Shown here piece after piece: positions 23,806-35,524 of a DNA stretch of 64,000 bases (within the stretch, counting starts at the first letter, position 1; every line of letters begins with the position of its first letter). Under the pieces are notes generated by a model, which was not told the DNA's origin, did no database searches, and was given only the letters and a program-made list of their open reading frames with translations. This DNA is from Xestospongia muta (lineage: Eukaryota > Porifera > Demospongiae > Haplosclerida > Petrosiidae): assembly GCA_963693285.1 (NCBI GenBank), contig OY848923.1:5598920-5662919 (forward strand), written 5' to 3'. Both the position numbers and the translations under genes were made by a program.

Positions 23806-26800
23806 ATAAATACTATCGTCAGTTGTTATGATGTGGGTGTGACTTTCTCGCCCACCAATAAGACCATTTATTCATTTTTCAGTACATTTCTTCTTATTGC
23901 TGGCTATTGAGAGTACAGATGTAAATGACAATATGATATTCAAGTGTGTCAAGTTAGTGCAAATACTATCGTCAGTTGTTTTGATGTGGGTGTGTCTTCC
24001 TCGCCCAGCAATAAGACCATTTATTCATTTTTAGTACATTTCCTCTTATTGCTGGCTATAGAGACCTTGAATGTAAGCGACAATATGATATTCAAGTGTG
24101 TCAAGTTAGTACAAATACTATCGTCAGTTGATTTGATGTGGGCGTGTCTTCCTCGCCCAGCAATAAGACCATTTGTTCATTTTTAGTACATTTCCTCTTA
24201 TTGCTGGCTATAGAGACTTTGAATGTAAACGACAACATGATATTCAAGTGTATCAAGTTAGTGCAAATACTATTGTCAGTTGCCTTGATGTGGGTGTGTC
24301 TTCTTCGCCCAGCAATAAGACCATTTATTCATTTTTTAGTACATTTCTTCTTATTGCTGGCTATTGAGAGTACAGATGTAAATGACAATATGATATTCAA
24401 GTGTGTCAAGTTAGTGCAAATACTATCGTCAGTTGTTTTGATGTGGGCGTGTCTTCCTCGCCCAGCAATAAGACCATTTGTTCATTTTTTAGTACATTTC
24501 CTCTTATTGCTGGCTATTGAGACTTTGAATGTAAACGACAACATGATATTCAAGTGTATCAAGTTAGTGCAAATACTATCGTCAGTTGCCTTGATGTGGG
24601 TGTGTCTTCCTCGCCCAGCAATAAGACCATTTGTTCATTTTTTAGTACATTTCCTCTTATTGCTGGCTATAGAGACCTTGAATGTAAGTGACAATACAAT
24701 ATTCAAGTGTGTCAAGTTAGTACAAATACTATCGTCAGTTGTTTTGATGTGGGTGTGTCTTCCTCGCCCAGCAATAAGACCATTTATTCATTTTTTAGTA
24801 CATTTCTTCTTATTGCTGGCTATTGAGAGTACAGATGTAAATGACAATATGATATTCAAGTGTGTCAAGTTCGTGCAAATACTATCGTCAGTTGAGTTGA
24901 TGTGGGCGTGTCTTCCTTGCCCAGCAATAAGACCATTTGTTCATTTTTTAGTACATTTCCTCTTATTGCTGGCTATTGAGACTTTGAATGTAAACGACAA
25001 CATGATATTCAAGTGTATCAAGTTAGTGCAAATACTATCGTCAGTTGCCTTGATGTGGGTGTGTCTTCCTCGCCCAGCAATAAGACCATTTGTTTATTTT
25101 TTAGTACATTTCCTCTTATTGCTGGCTATAGAGACCTTGAATGTAAGCGACAATACAATATTCAAGTGTGTCAAGTTAGTACAAATACTATTGTCAGTTG
25201 TTTTGATGTGGGCGTGTCTTCCTCGCCCAGCAATAAGAACATTTGTTCATTTTTTAGTACATTTCTTCTTATTGCTGGCTATTGAGAGTACAGATGTAAA
25301 TGACAATATGATATTCAAGTGTGTCAAGTTAGTGCAAATACTATCGTCAGTTGTTTTGATGTGGGAGTGTCTTCCTCGCCCAGCAATAAGACCATTTGTT
25401 CATTTTTTAGTACATTTCCTCTTATTGCTGGCTATTGAGACTTTGAATGTAAACGACAACATGATATTCAAGTGTATCAAGTTAGTGCAAATACTATCGT
25501 CAGTTGCCTTGATGTGGGTGTGTCTTCCTCGCCCAGCAATAAGACCATTTGTTTATTTTTTAGTACATTTCCTCTTATTGCTGGCTATAGAGACCTTGAA
25601 TGTAAGCGACAATACAATATTCAAGTGTGTCAAGTTAGTACTAATACTATTGTCAGTTGTTTTGATGTGGGCGTGTCTTCCTCGCCCAGCAATAAGAACA
25701 TTTGTTCATTTTTTAGTACATTTCTTCTTATTGCTGGCTATTGAGAGTACAGATGTAAATGACAATATGATATTCAAGTGTGTCAAGTTAGTGCAAATAC
25801 TATCGTCAGTTGTTTTGATGTGGGAGTGTCTTCCTCGCCCAGCAATAAGACCATTTGTTCATTTTTTAGTACATTTCCTCTTATTGCTGGCTATTGAGAC
25901 TTTGAATGTAAACGACAACATGATATTCAAGTGTATCAAGTTAGTGCAAATACTATCGTCAGTTGCCTTGATGTGGGTGTGTCTTCCTCGCCCAGCAATA
26001 AGACCATTTGTTTATTTTTTAGTACATTTCCTCTTATTGCTGGCTATAGAGACCTTGAATGTAAGCGACAATACAATATTCAAGTGTGTCAAGTTAGTAC
26101 AAATACTATCGTCAGTTGTTTTGATGTGGGTGTGTCTTCCTCGCCCAGCAATAAGACCATTTGTTCTTTTTTTAGTACATTTCTTCTTATTGCTGGCTAT
26201 TGAGAGTACAGATGTAAATGACAATATGATATTCAAGTGTGTCAAGTTAGTACAAATATTATCGTCAGTTGATTTAATGTGGGTGTGTCTTCCTCGCCCA
26301 GCAATAAGACCATTTATTCATTTTTTAATACATTTCTTCTTATTGCTGGCTATTGAGACTACAGATGTAAATGACAATATGATATTCAAGTGTGTCAAGT
26401 TAGTACAAATATTATCGTCAGTTGATTTAATGTGGGTGTGTCTTCCTCGCCCAGCAATAAGACCATTTATTCATTTTTAGTGCATTTCCTCTTATTGCTG
26501 GCTATAGAGACCTTGAATGTAAACGACAATATGATATTCAAGTGTGTCAAGTTAGTACAAATACTATCGTCAGTTGTTTTGATGTGGGAGTGTCTTCCTC
26601 GCCCAGCAATAAGACCATTTGTTCATTTTTTAGTACATTTCCTCTTATTGCTGGCTATTGAGACTTTGAATGTAAACGACAACATAATATTCAAGTGTAT
26701 CAAGTTAGTGCAAATACTATCGTCAGTTGCCTTGATGTGGGTGTGTCTTCCTCGCCCAGCAATAAGACCATTTGTTTATTTTTTAGTACATTTCCTCTTA

Positions 26801-29800
26801 TTGCTGGCTATAGAGACCTTGAATGTAAGCGACAATACAATATTCAAGTGTGTCAAGTTCGTGCAAATACTATCATCAGTTGTTTTGATGTGGGTGTGTC
26901 TTCCTCGCCCAGCAATAAGACCATTTGTTCTTTTTTTAGTACATTTCTTCTTATTGCTGGCTATTGAGAGTACAGATGTAAATGACAATATGATATTCAA
27001 GTGTGTCAAGTTAGTACAAATATTATCGTCAGTTGATTTAATGTGGGTGTGTCTTCCTCGCCCAGCAATAAGACCATTTATTCATTTTTTAATACATTTC
27101 TTCTTATTGCTGGCTATTGAGACTACAGATGTAAATGACAATATGATATTCAAGTGTGTCAAGTTAGTGCAAATACTATCATCAGTTGATTTGATGTGGG
27201 TGTGTCTTCCTCGCCCAGCAATACGACCATTTGTTCATTTTTTAGTACATTTCCTCTTATTGCTGGCTATAGAGACTTTGAATGTAAGTGACAATATGAA
27301 ATTCAAGTGTGTCAAGTTAGTGCAAATACTATCGTCAGTTTTCTTGAATGTGGGTGTGTCTTCCTTGCCCAGCAATAAGACCATTTATTCATTTTTTAGT
27401 ACATTTCTTCTTATTGCTGGCAATAGAGACTTTGAATGTAAATGACAATATGATATTCAAGTGTGTCAAGTTAGTGTAAATACTACTGTCAGTTGATTTG
27501 ATGTGGGCGTGTCTTCTTTGCCCAGCAATAAGACCATTTATTCATTTTTTAGTACATTTCTTCTTATTGCTGGCTATTGAGAGTACAGATGTCAATGACA
27601 ATATGATATTCAAGTGTGTCAAGTTCGTGCAAATACTATCATCAGTTGTTTTGATGTGGGTGTGTCTTCCTCGCCCAGCAATAAGACCATTTGTTCTTTT
27701 TTTAGTACATTTCTTCTTATTGCTGGCTATTGAGAGTACAGATGTAAATGACAATATGATATTCAAGTGTGTCAAGTTAGTACAAATATTATCGTCAGTT
27801 GATTTAATGTGGGTGTGTCTTCCTCGCCCAGCAATAAGACCATTTATTCATTTTTTAATACATTTCTTCTTATTGCTGGCTATTGAGAGTACAGATGTAA
27901 ATGACAATATGATATTCAAGTGTGTCAAGTTAGTACAAATATTATCGTCAGTTGATTTAATGTGGGTGTGTCTTCCTCGCCCAGCAATAAGACCATTTAT
28001 TCATTTTTAGTACATTTCCTCTTATTGCTGGCTATAGAGACCTTGAATGTAAGCGACAATATGATATTCAAGTGTGTCAAGTTAGGACAAATACTATCGT
28101 CAGTTGTTTTGATGTGGGAGTGTCTTCCTCGCCCAGCAATAAGACCATTTGTTCATTTTTTAGTACATTTCCTCTTATTGCTGGCTATTGAGACTTTGAA
28201 TGTAAACGACAACATGATATTCAAGTGTATCAAGTTAGTGCAAATACTATCGTCAGTTGCCTTGATGTGGGTGTGTCTTCCTCGCCCAGCAATAAGACCA
28301 TTTGTTTATTTTTTAGTACATTTCCTCTTATTGCTGGCTATTGAGAGTACAGATGTAAATGACAATATGATATTCAAGTGTGTCAAGTTAGTGCAAATAC
28401 TATCGTCAGTTGTTTTGATGTGGGAGTGTCTTCCTCGCCCAGCAATAAGACCATTTGTTCATTTTTTAGTACATTTCCTCTTATTGCTGGCTATTGAGAC
28501 TTTGAATGTAAACGACAACATGATATTCAAGTGTATCAAGTTAGTGCAAATACTATCGTCAGTTGCCTTGATGTGGGTGTGTCTTCCTCGCCCAGCAATA
28601 AGACCATTTGTTTATTTTTTAGTACATTTCCTCTTATTGCTGGCTATAGAGACATTGAATGTAAGCGACAATACAATATTCAAGTGTGTCAAGTTAGTAC
28701 AAATACTATCGTCAGTTGATTTGATGTGGGTGTGTCTTCCTCGCCCAGCAATAAGACCATTTATTCATTTTTTAGTACATTTCTTCTTATTGCTGGCTAT
28801 TGAGAGTACAGATGTAAATGACAATATGATATTCAAGTGTGTCAAGTTCGTGCAAATACTATCATCAGTTGTTTTGATGTGGGTGTGTCTTCCTCGCCCA
28901 GCAATAAGACCATTTGTTCTTTTTTTAGTACATTTCTTCTTATTGCTGGCTATTGAGAGTACAGATGTAAATGACAATATGATATTCAAGTGTGTCAAGT
29001 TAGTACAAATATTATCGTCAGTTGATTTAATGTGGGTGTGTCTTCCTCGCCCAGCAATAAGACCATTTATTCATTTTTTAATACATTTCTTCTTATTGCT
29101 GGCTATTGAGACTACAGATGTAAAATGACAATATGATATTCAAGTGTGTCAAGTTAGTACAAATATTATCGTCAGTTGATTTAATGTGGGTGTGTCTTCC
29201 TCGCCCAGCAATAAGACCATTTATTCATTTTTAGTGCATTTCCTCTTATTGCTGGCTATAGAGACCTTGAATGTAAACGACAATATGATATTCAAGTGTG
29301 TCAAGTTAGTACAAATACTATCGTCAGTTGTTTTGATGTGGGAGTGTCTTCCTCGCCCAGCAATAAGACCATTTGTTCATTTTTTAGTACATTTCCTCTT
29401 ATTGCTGGCTATTGAGACTTTGAATGTAAACGACAACATAATATTCAAGTGTATCAAGTTAGTGCAAATACTATCGTCAGTTGCCTTGATGTGGGTGTGT
29501 CTTCCTCGCCCAGCAATAAGACCATTTGTTTATTTTTTAGTACATTTCCTCTTATTGCTGGCTATAGAGACCTTGAATGTAAGCGACAATACAATATTCA
29601 AGTGTGTCAAGTTAGTACAAATACTATCGTCAGTTGATTTGATGTGGGTGTGTCTTCCTCGCCCAGCAATAAGACCATTTATTCATTTTTTAGTACATTT
29701 CTTCTTATTGCTGGCTATTGAGAGTACAGATGTAAATGACAATATGATATTCAAGTGTGTCAAGTTCGTGCAAATACTATCATCAGTTGTTTTGATGTGG

Positions 29801-31270
29801 GTGTGTCTTCCTCGCCCAGCAATAAGACCATTTGTTCTTTTTTTAGTACATTTCTTCTTATTGCTGGCTATTGAGAGTACAGATGTAAATGACAATATGA
29901 TATTCAAGTGTGTCAAGTTAGTACAAATATTATCGTCAGTTGATTTAATGTGGGTGTGTCTTCCTCGCCCAGCAATAAGACCATTTATTCATTTTTTAAT
30001 ACATTTCTTCTTATTGCTGGCTATTGAGACTACAGATGTAAATGACAATATGATATTCAAGTGTGTCAAGTTAGTGCAAATACTATCATCAGTTGATTTG
30101 ATGTGGGTGTGTCTTCCTCGCCCAGCAATACGACCATTTGTTCATTTTTTAGTACATTTCCTCTTATTGCTGGCTATAGAGACTTTGAATGTAAGTGACA
30201 ATATGAAATTCAAGTGTGTCAAGTTAGTACAAATACTATCGTCAGTTGTTTTGATGTGGGTGTGTCTTCCTTGCCCAGCAATAAGACCATTTATTCATTT
30301 TTTAGTACATTTCTTCTTATTGCTGGCAATAGAGACTTTGAATGTAAATGACAATATGATATTCAAGTGTGTCAAGTTAGTGTAAATACTACTGTCAGTT
30401 GATTTGATGTGGGCGTGTCTTCTTTGCCCAGCAATAAGACCATTTATTCATTTTTTAGTACATTTCTTCTTATTGCTGGCTATTGAGAGTACAGATGTCA
30501 ATGACAATATGATATTCAAGTGTGTCAAGTTAGTACAAATACTATCGTCAGTTGATTTGATGTGGGTGTGTCTTCCTCGCCCAGCAATAAGACCATTTGT
30601 TCATTTTTTAGTACATTTCCTCTTATTGCTGGCTATAGAGACTTTGAATGTAAGTGACAATACGAAATTCAAGTGTGTCAAGTTAGTGCAAATACTATCG
30701 TCAGTTGTTTTGATGTGGGTGTGTCTTCCTAGCCCAGCAATAAGACCATTTGTTCATTTTTCAGTACATTTCTTCTTATTGCTGGTTATTGAGAGTACAG
30801 ATGTAAATGACAATATGATATTCAAGTATGTCAAGTTAGTGCAAATACTATCGTCAGTTGAGTTGATGTGGGTGTGTCTTCCTCGCCCAGCAATAAGACC
30901 ATTTGTTCATTTTTTAGTACATTTCCTTTTATAGCTGGCTATAGAGACTTTGAATGTAAGTGACAATATGAAATTTAAGTGTGTCAAGTTAGTGCTAATA
31001 CTATCGTCAGTTGAGTTGATGTGGGTGTGTCTTCCTCGCCCAGCAATAAGACCATTTGTTCATTTTTCAATACATTTCTTCTTATTGCTGGCTATTGAGA
31101 GTACAGATGTAAATGACAATACGATATTCAAGTGTGTCAAGTTAGTGCAAATACTATCGTCAGTTGTTTTGATGTGGGTGTGTCTTCCTCGCCCAGCAAT
31201 AAGACCATATGTTCATTATTTAGTACATATCCTTTTAATGCTTGTTATTATGACTTTTTGAATGTAAACT
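23806..31270. repeat. 153-bp tandem array 1 (about 49 units)
   Basis: A unit of about 153 bp is repeated near-perfectly for 7.5 kb. Each unit has GATGTGGGTGTGTCTTCCTC, then CCAGCAATAAGA, a 28-nt spacer with a T run, then TCTTATTGCTGG: 12-bp inverted arms. Higher-order periods are visible: 459 bp (three units) around 25.0-26.2 kb and 2,754 bp (18 units) between 26.4-27.4 and 29.2-30.2 kb. Because 153 is divisible by 3, one plus frame stays open for up to 780 codons, but T5/T6 length changes break it and unit types differ by non-conservative changes (ETLNV versus ESTDV), so I do not call it a gene. It cuts the 5' exon of the MULE gene at its left edge. Confidence 0.92.
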
Positions 31271-31802
31271 GTTGTAATGATCTATATTAAGAAATCACAT
31301 TGAATAATGGTGTCATCTTTGTATATGACAAACCATTATAATTTTATATTTGCATGCAAGAGTGTTAAACTTGTCACTGTGAGGTGAACTTAAACTATCT
31401 GTTTCAATTTAGTAATAAAATTCACGTAAATATTTATAATAACCTAACTTTTTAGACTTGTTTGCAAAAAATCTAGTATAAGGAATTAAGGCCAAGTTTT
31501 GCTGGAGGCCAGTGACTGTAGTGCTAGTTTTATTGATTATTAATGCTAACAATTTCATGCTAAAAATTTTGTTCTTAAAATATAAAAAGTAATTGATTAC
31601 AATTTATTAAACGAAGTATTTTGAAAGGAATTAATTGGCTATCATTTATAATATATTAACTAAATGGATGGAATGTTCTGTTCTACACACAATGTTGTTG
31701 TAAGTTTTCAGTATACAGCGAACAGCAACTCCAGCTCCACCCTATCAAAAATACTTGAAACCACAAATATTTAATAAGGCGTGGTTATCTAGTACCTGAG
31801 GA

Positions 31803-31842
31803 ATGTGCTGCTGCACGAATGTGCTGCTAACTTCAACAGAGT
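31803..31842 (-). repeat. MULE right terminal inverted repeat
   Basis: Perfect inverted partner of 14621-14660, followed directly by the 9-bp target duplication ATTTACTAT. Confidence 0.9.
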
Positions 31843-31851
31843 ATTTACTAT

Positions 31852-32703
31852 GAGCACCAGGATGTTGAGTGTGACTGGTTGAAGCTTTAGCATTTTCTAA
31901 TTTGAGAAAATGCTTCTTAGCAGCACTACAGTCACTGTATACTCTATACTTAGTCTATAGTCTAGTTTAATATTAAATGATTTATAGCATAAACAAGATC
32001 ATATTATGAAAAACTGTCCTATGCTTTTTTTATGGTACTGTAGTTGCTGTAAACAATTGTACTTTGCTAAATCAGAGTTGGGAGAATCTATGATGCTATT
32101 TCAAAGACAATTTCTTGGCATTCAGAAAATTTATCAAGCCAAGTTCAGCCACACCCAATTTGAAGCACTCACAGTAACACTAGTTAAGTTCATTAGTTAC
32201 AATGTGCTTACTTTATTTTAGATTAATTGCATTCATTGGCTTCAAAGATCACATACAACAATAAATGATGCGAGTAGATATAGACATTATAATAAGTTCA
32301 TAGCTACTTTATGGAGTGATAGTATAACTTATATTTTTGACCTCTGCAAAGATTAATTTGCCTGTGATACAGTAAACATAAGCTAAGCTAAGGTATTACA
32401 TGATCTTTGGTTTTATAATTTGTTATACGACTTCTAAAGATTGATTATATTGTGTACTGATGTTAATAAACAAATACATATACACGTATTATTTATGTGA
32501 TCATTTAGTGGATGATAATGGACATATCATGTGTTCATGTTATTAGCATATCATTATAGTATCATAATTATTGTAATCCATTACCAGCTTAACTACATAA
32601 GTGAGATTAGAATTATATTTATGTTGTAAAGTCATTACAGTACAGTACTAGTGTTAATAGAATATATACTTGTCAAAACTACTAAAATTAACATCATGTT
32701 ACA
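31852..32703. other. Flank right of the MULE, no supported gene
   Basis: A hairpin AGCATTTTCTAATTTGAGAAAATGCT lies near 31891-31916. A 71-codon plus-strand frame (32006-32221) resembles nothing I recognise and has no clear splice context. Confidence 0.4.
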
Positions 32704-32862
32704 TCTACGAGTGCTCCCGTTAACAGGCAGGTTCTTTCTTCCAATTACATGGATCCACTGCTTTAACACACCTTTTCGTTTAAGGGGAAGTGAAAAAAAG
32801 GAAAGATGTGCTTGTCTCTTGGAATCATTGGAACAGCCATGAACGCAACAGAAGTGAACCAT
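32704..32862 (-). pseudogene. Truncated THAP zinc-finger exon
   Basis: From ATG 32862 the frame reads MVHFCCVHGCSNDSK, then FFSLPLKRKGVLKQWIHVIGR. This is the start of a THAP domain: the C-x4-C half of the zinc site, the FxLP box and the conserved Trp. The second half (C and H ligands and the AVPTIF-type end) does not follow, and the frame runs into unrelated residues after NGSTRR. It lies outside the complete MULE, so it is probably debris of another transposon or a partial host gene. Confidence 0.65.
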
Positions 32863-33383
32863 ACTGTACGACTATAGCATAACTGTTTTCTAATTAACGC
32901 GTACCCCCCTGGACCGTAAATTCCAATTTAGCGTTTCACAAAAATGAATATGTGCCATTGGGCGTAGCCTTTAATTTTAATGAAAATCTCTTCGCTCTGG
33001 GGCGAGACTAGTGAACGAATAGGTTAAAGTTCCTTCAGGTAATGTTACTAGATGTCATGTACTACCTTAATTAGTAGTAGTACAATATCTACACTTGTAG
33101 GTATTATGTAGTCTCACTAACTAGACCCTCTTTCTCTACAGTGAGTGTCTGACTAGTGTAGACTATGGACTACATGTATCATAATATATAGTAGAAGATG
33201 AGGGTTAGGTTTGTGAAGTATATGTCGAGTATATAATTAGTATAGCCTTTTAAGTCTAATAGTAGATGTGATGACATCCATGGTGATGAAATCTGACTTA
33301 TTTTCCTTAACACTCTGTAGGTCCTCACTTAAAATTTGACTACCTATTGTGAAAGTCACTGACATTTTCTTCTGAGTTTTAAC
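32863..33383 (+). other. Damaged first exon and conserved first intron
   Basis: The end of a family first exon (AAAGTTCCTTCAG, donor at 33039) is visible, but a TAG lies in frame just upstream, so no start can be assigned. The first intron (from 33039) is nearly identical for about 200 bp to those beginning at 48532 and 63827. Confidence 0.5.
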
Positions 33384-34448
33384 ATGTCACTTTTAGCTAT
33401 AGTACTTATTAAATGTCGAGCTGTGATTGTATTTGTAGTAGCTGCTGTGGTATTTGTTGTGTTTGGAGGTGTAGCTGCTGTAGTAGGTGGGGTTATGTTT
33501 GGAGGTGTAGCTGCTGTAGTAGGTGGGGTTGTGTTTGGAGGTGTAGCTGGTGTGGTTGTTTTTAGAGAACTTGGTAAGAAATGATTAATTATAGTTAATA
33601 ATAATTTTTAATGATAATATTAGGTGATGGTATATCTCTCAAGCAGTTGTCACTGCTGGCTATAGTGCTCATTATTGCTGGTAGTGCAGCTGCTGCAGTT
33701 GGTGGCGTTGTTGGTGGAGTTGTGGTTGGCGGTTGTGCAGCTGCTGTAATAAGTGGTGCTGCTTTAATAGCACATCGTCATCGTGTCAAACGTCATAACT
33801 GTTACTATCAAGCTTATATCTTCTATAAACGTATGGGTCCTAAGAAATGGCATATGAATTTAGCTGTTACACAAGATACCCAGTATTCAAAAGTAATAAA
33901 ATTGTTTAAAATTTATGTATAACTACACACACTATATTTATAGTGCCTTCAAGATTTGTCATCTAGTGCTGATTTTGGAGAAAAGCATTCTCATTTTCGA
34001 TTTCATTTTTCCACTAACACGTTCCTATCAAGAGAACGAAATGAAACATCTGAGAGGGAGAGTGATACAGAAATGATGTTAAAACTTTCAGGATTCCCTG
34101 CTGATGGTATCATGACTGCAGGTTGGAGAGTACAACCTCTACGTATACCTCCTATAGTAAGTGAACAAAGTAATGTTATAATCAAAATAATTATGATATT
34201 TATTTTATTTATAGATCAAAAGAAGAGATGTTGATGATTACAATCAATCAAAGAGTGCTAGTCCTCCATATATTCCTGTACTAATATGTGCTCATCCTAA
34301 CACCAGTGACTTTGAAGAACAACTACAATATCCTCTAACTATTGAAGGAATTGAAGTCATAGATATTACAAGCCGAACACCACCTGATCACAATCCACCA
34401 AAAATTGTCCTTGATGCATATGTACCATTTGTTGATGAATCATCATGA
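33384..34448 (+). CDS. Glycine-zipper membrane protein with the cluster's N-terminal domain
   Basis: Exons 33384-33573, 33624-33892, 33944-34156 and 34215-34448 join in phase from ATG 33384 to TGA for 301 aa. The first two exons each encode a membrane segment dominated by Gly, Ala and Val with GxxxG spacing (AVVGGVMFGGVAAVVGGVVF; AAAVGGVVGGVVVGGCAAAV), ending in a basic stop (AHRHRVKRHN). The rest is the domain found at the N-terminus of the ROCO proteins (YKRMGPKKWHMN, GWRVQPLRIPPI, YIPVLICAHPNTSDF), ending at DESS instead of continuing to CARD or GTPase exons. An acceptor at 33396 in the family phase suggests the original start was an upstream exon, now broken. Glycine zippers drive helix packing or pore formation in some proteins; any such role here is inferred. 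Confidence 0.6.
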
Positions 34449-35524
34449 CTTAAACACTCATCAACTTACTTTAAGTGACTTACTTCACTTATTTCATTGC
34501 TTTATAAGTATCAAAAAACATTTAAAAAATGCAAAAGATGCATGCAGGGATGGCAATGCCAGAAGGAAGGAAACAGTGTAGGGATGAATGTGCAAAAATC
34601 ATTACATAAGTAGCCATAATCAGCATCAGTTTTATATGCTTTTAATTAAATGTAGGTGCTAGATTAATATTGTAGCAACTTCACTAGATAATTAATAAAT
34701 AGTTACTTACAGTCAATAGCTAACTGCCCTTTTTAATGCGTAGGATCCAGATTTGGCTACTTATATGTATGGATTTTATGTATTCATCTTGGTTGTTTCT
34801 TTCCTTTTTGGCATTAGTATTCCTATATCTTTTTCATTTTTTGAAATGTTTTTTTATTACTTTTATCCTTTTATGTGTAATCGTGTATACATAAATTCAT
34901 TGACTTAATAGATAGTCTTTGACTACATCAGTATGTAAGCTTATTGCATCAGCATATTAAGCATAATTCCTAAGTTGTTCATTATCTCTGTTTCTGGTTG
35001 TTGAAATACAAATATGCTAATTGAATGTCAGCAATATAAAACACATTTATGTGTTAGCTATGGTATTTTGGCCAAGTCTTGAAACACAGATTGTCAGAAA
35101 GAAAGTGTGAAATTTTAATGAAACTTAGATTAGAATTAACTGATATAGGGTCTTTCAACTGTAGAGAAACGCAACAAAATTATTCCAGAAAGCTTCTCCA
35201 TTTTATATGAACTTCTGTCAAAAACTTTAAGTGAACCAAGAGAGAGCAATTGCACAGTCTTGCCTAGCTAGACTCTCACACCAAACAGAAATTTCTACCT
35301 TTCACTACATGTTTACAACTCTGTTCTGGCCACATTAACTGTTCAGCTTACATTGCATGCTGTAATTATTTACTCAATCAGGTGTTGTAGTTGATAATCT
35401 ATCATTGAATGAGACATTGATGATAAGGATTATATCAAAGAGGCTCCTCTTTGCAAATTTTCTAGCCCTGTGATTTAGACTCTTCTTTGGTCTTGTTTAT
35501 TCATATACAAATGTACTGACTTAA
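34449..35524. other. Intergenic, no supported feature
   Basis: AT-rich sequence without a frame, splice pattern or repeat that I could support. Confidence 0.4.

Larger units (their letters stand above)
14612..31851. mobile_element. Complete Mutator-like element (MULE) with 9-bp target duplication
   Basis: The element spans 14621-31842 (17,222 bp). Its first 40 bp (ACTCTGTTGAAGTTAGCAGC...) are a perfect inverted match to its last 40 bp. The 9-bp direct repeat ATTTACTAT flanks it exactly at 14612-14620 and 31843-31851; a 9-bp duplication is typical of Mutator elements. Left to right it holds subterminal CTGCTGCA-rich palindromes, an unknown minus-strand gene, a minus-strand PHD-transposase-Ulp1 gene and a long 153-bp satellite array. 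Identical TIRs, an intact target duplication and a continuous transposase frame suggest recent insertion. Related partial elements lie at 35.7-39.5 and 39.5-48.5 kb. Confidence 0.88.

Noticed and set aside
24138..26480. A 780-aa multi-pass membrane protein
   Set aside because: The open frame follows from unit length divisible by three; homopolymer indels break it and unit variants show no sign of protein constraint.
23806..31270. CRISPR-like array
   Set aside because: The 153-bp units are contiguous with no unique spacers, and the context is a eukaryotic transposon.
32635..32862. THAP exon as part of the complete MULE
   Set aside because: The MULE ends at 31842 with TIR and target duplication, so the THAP fragment lies outside it.
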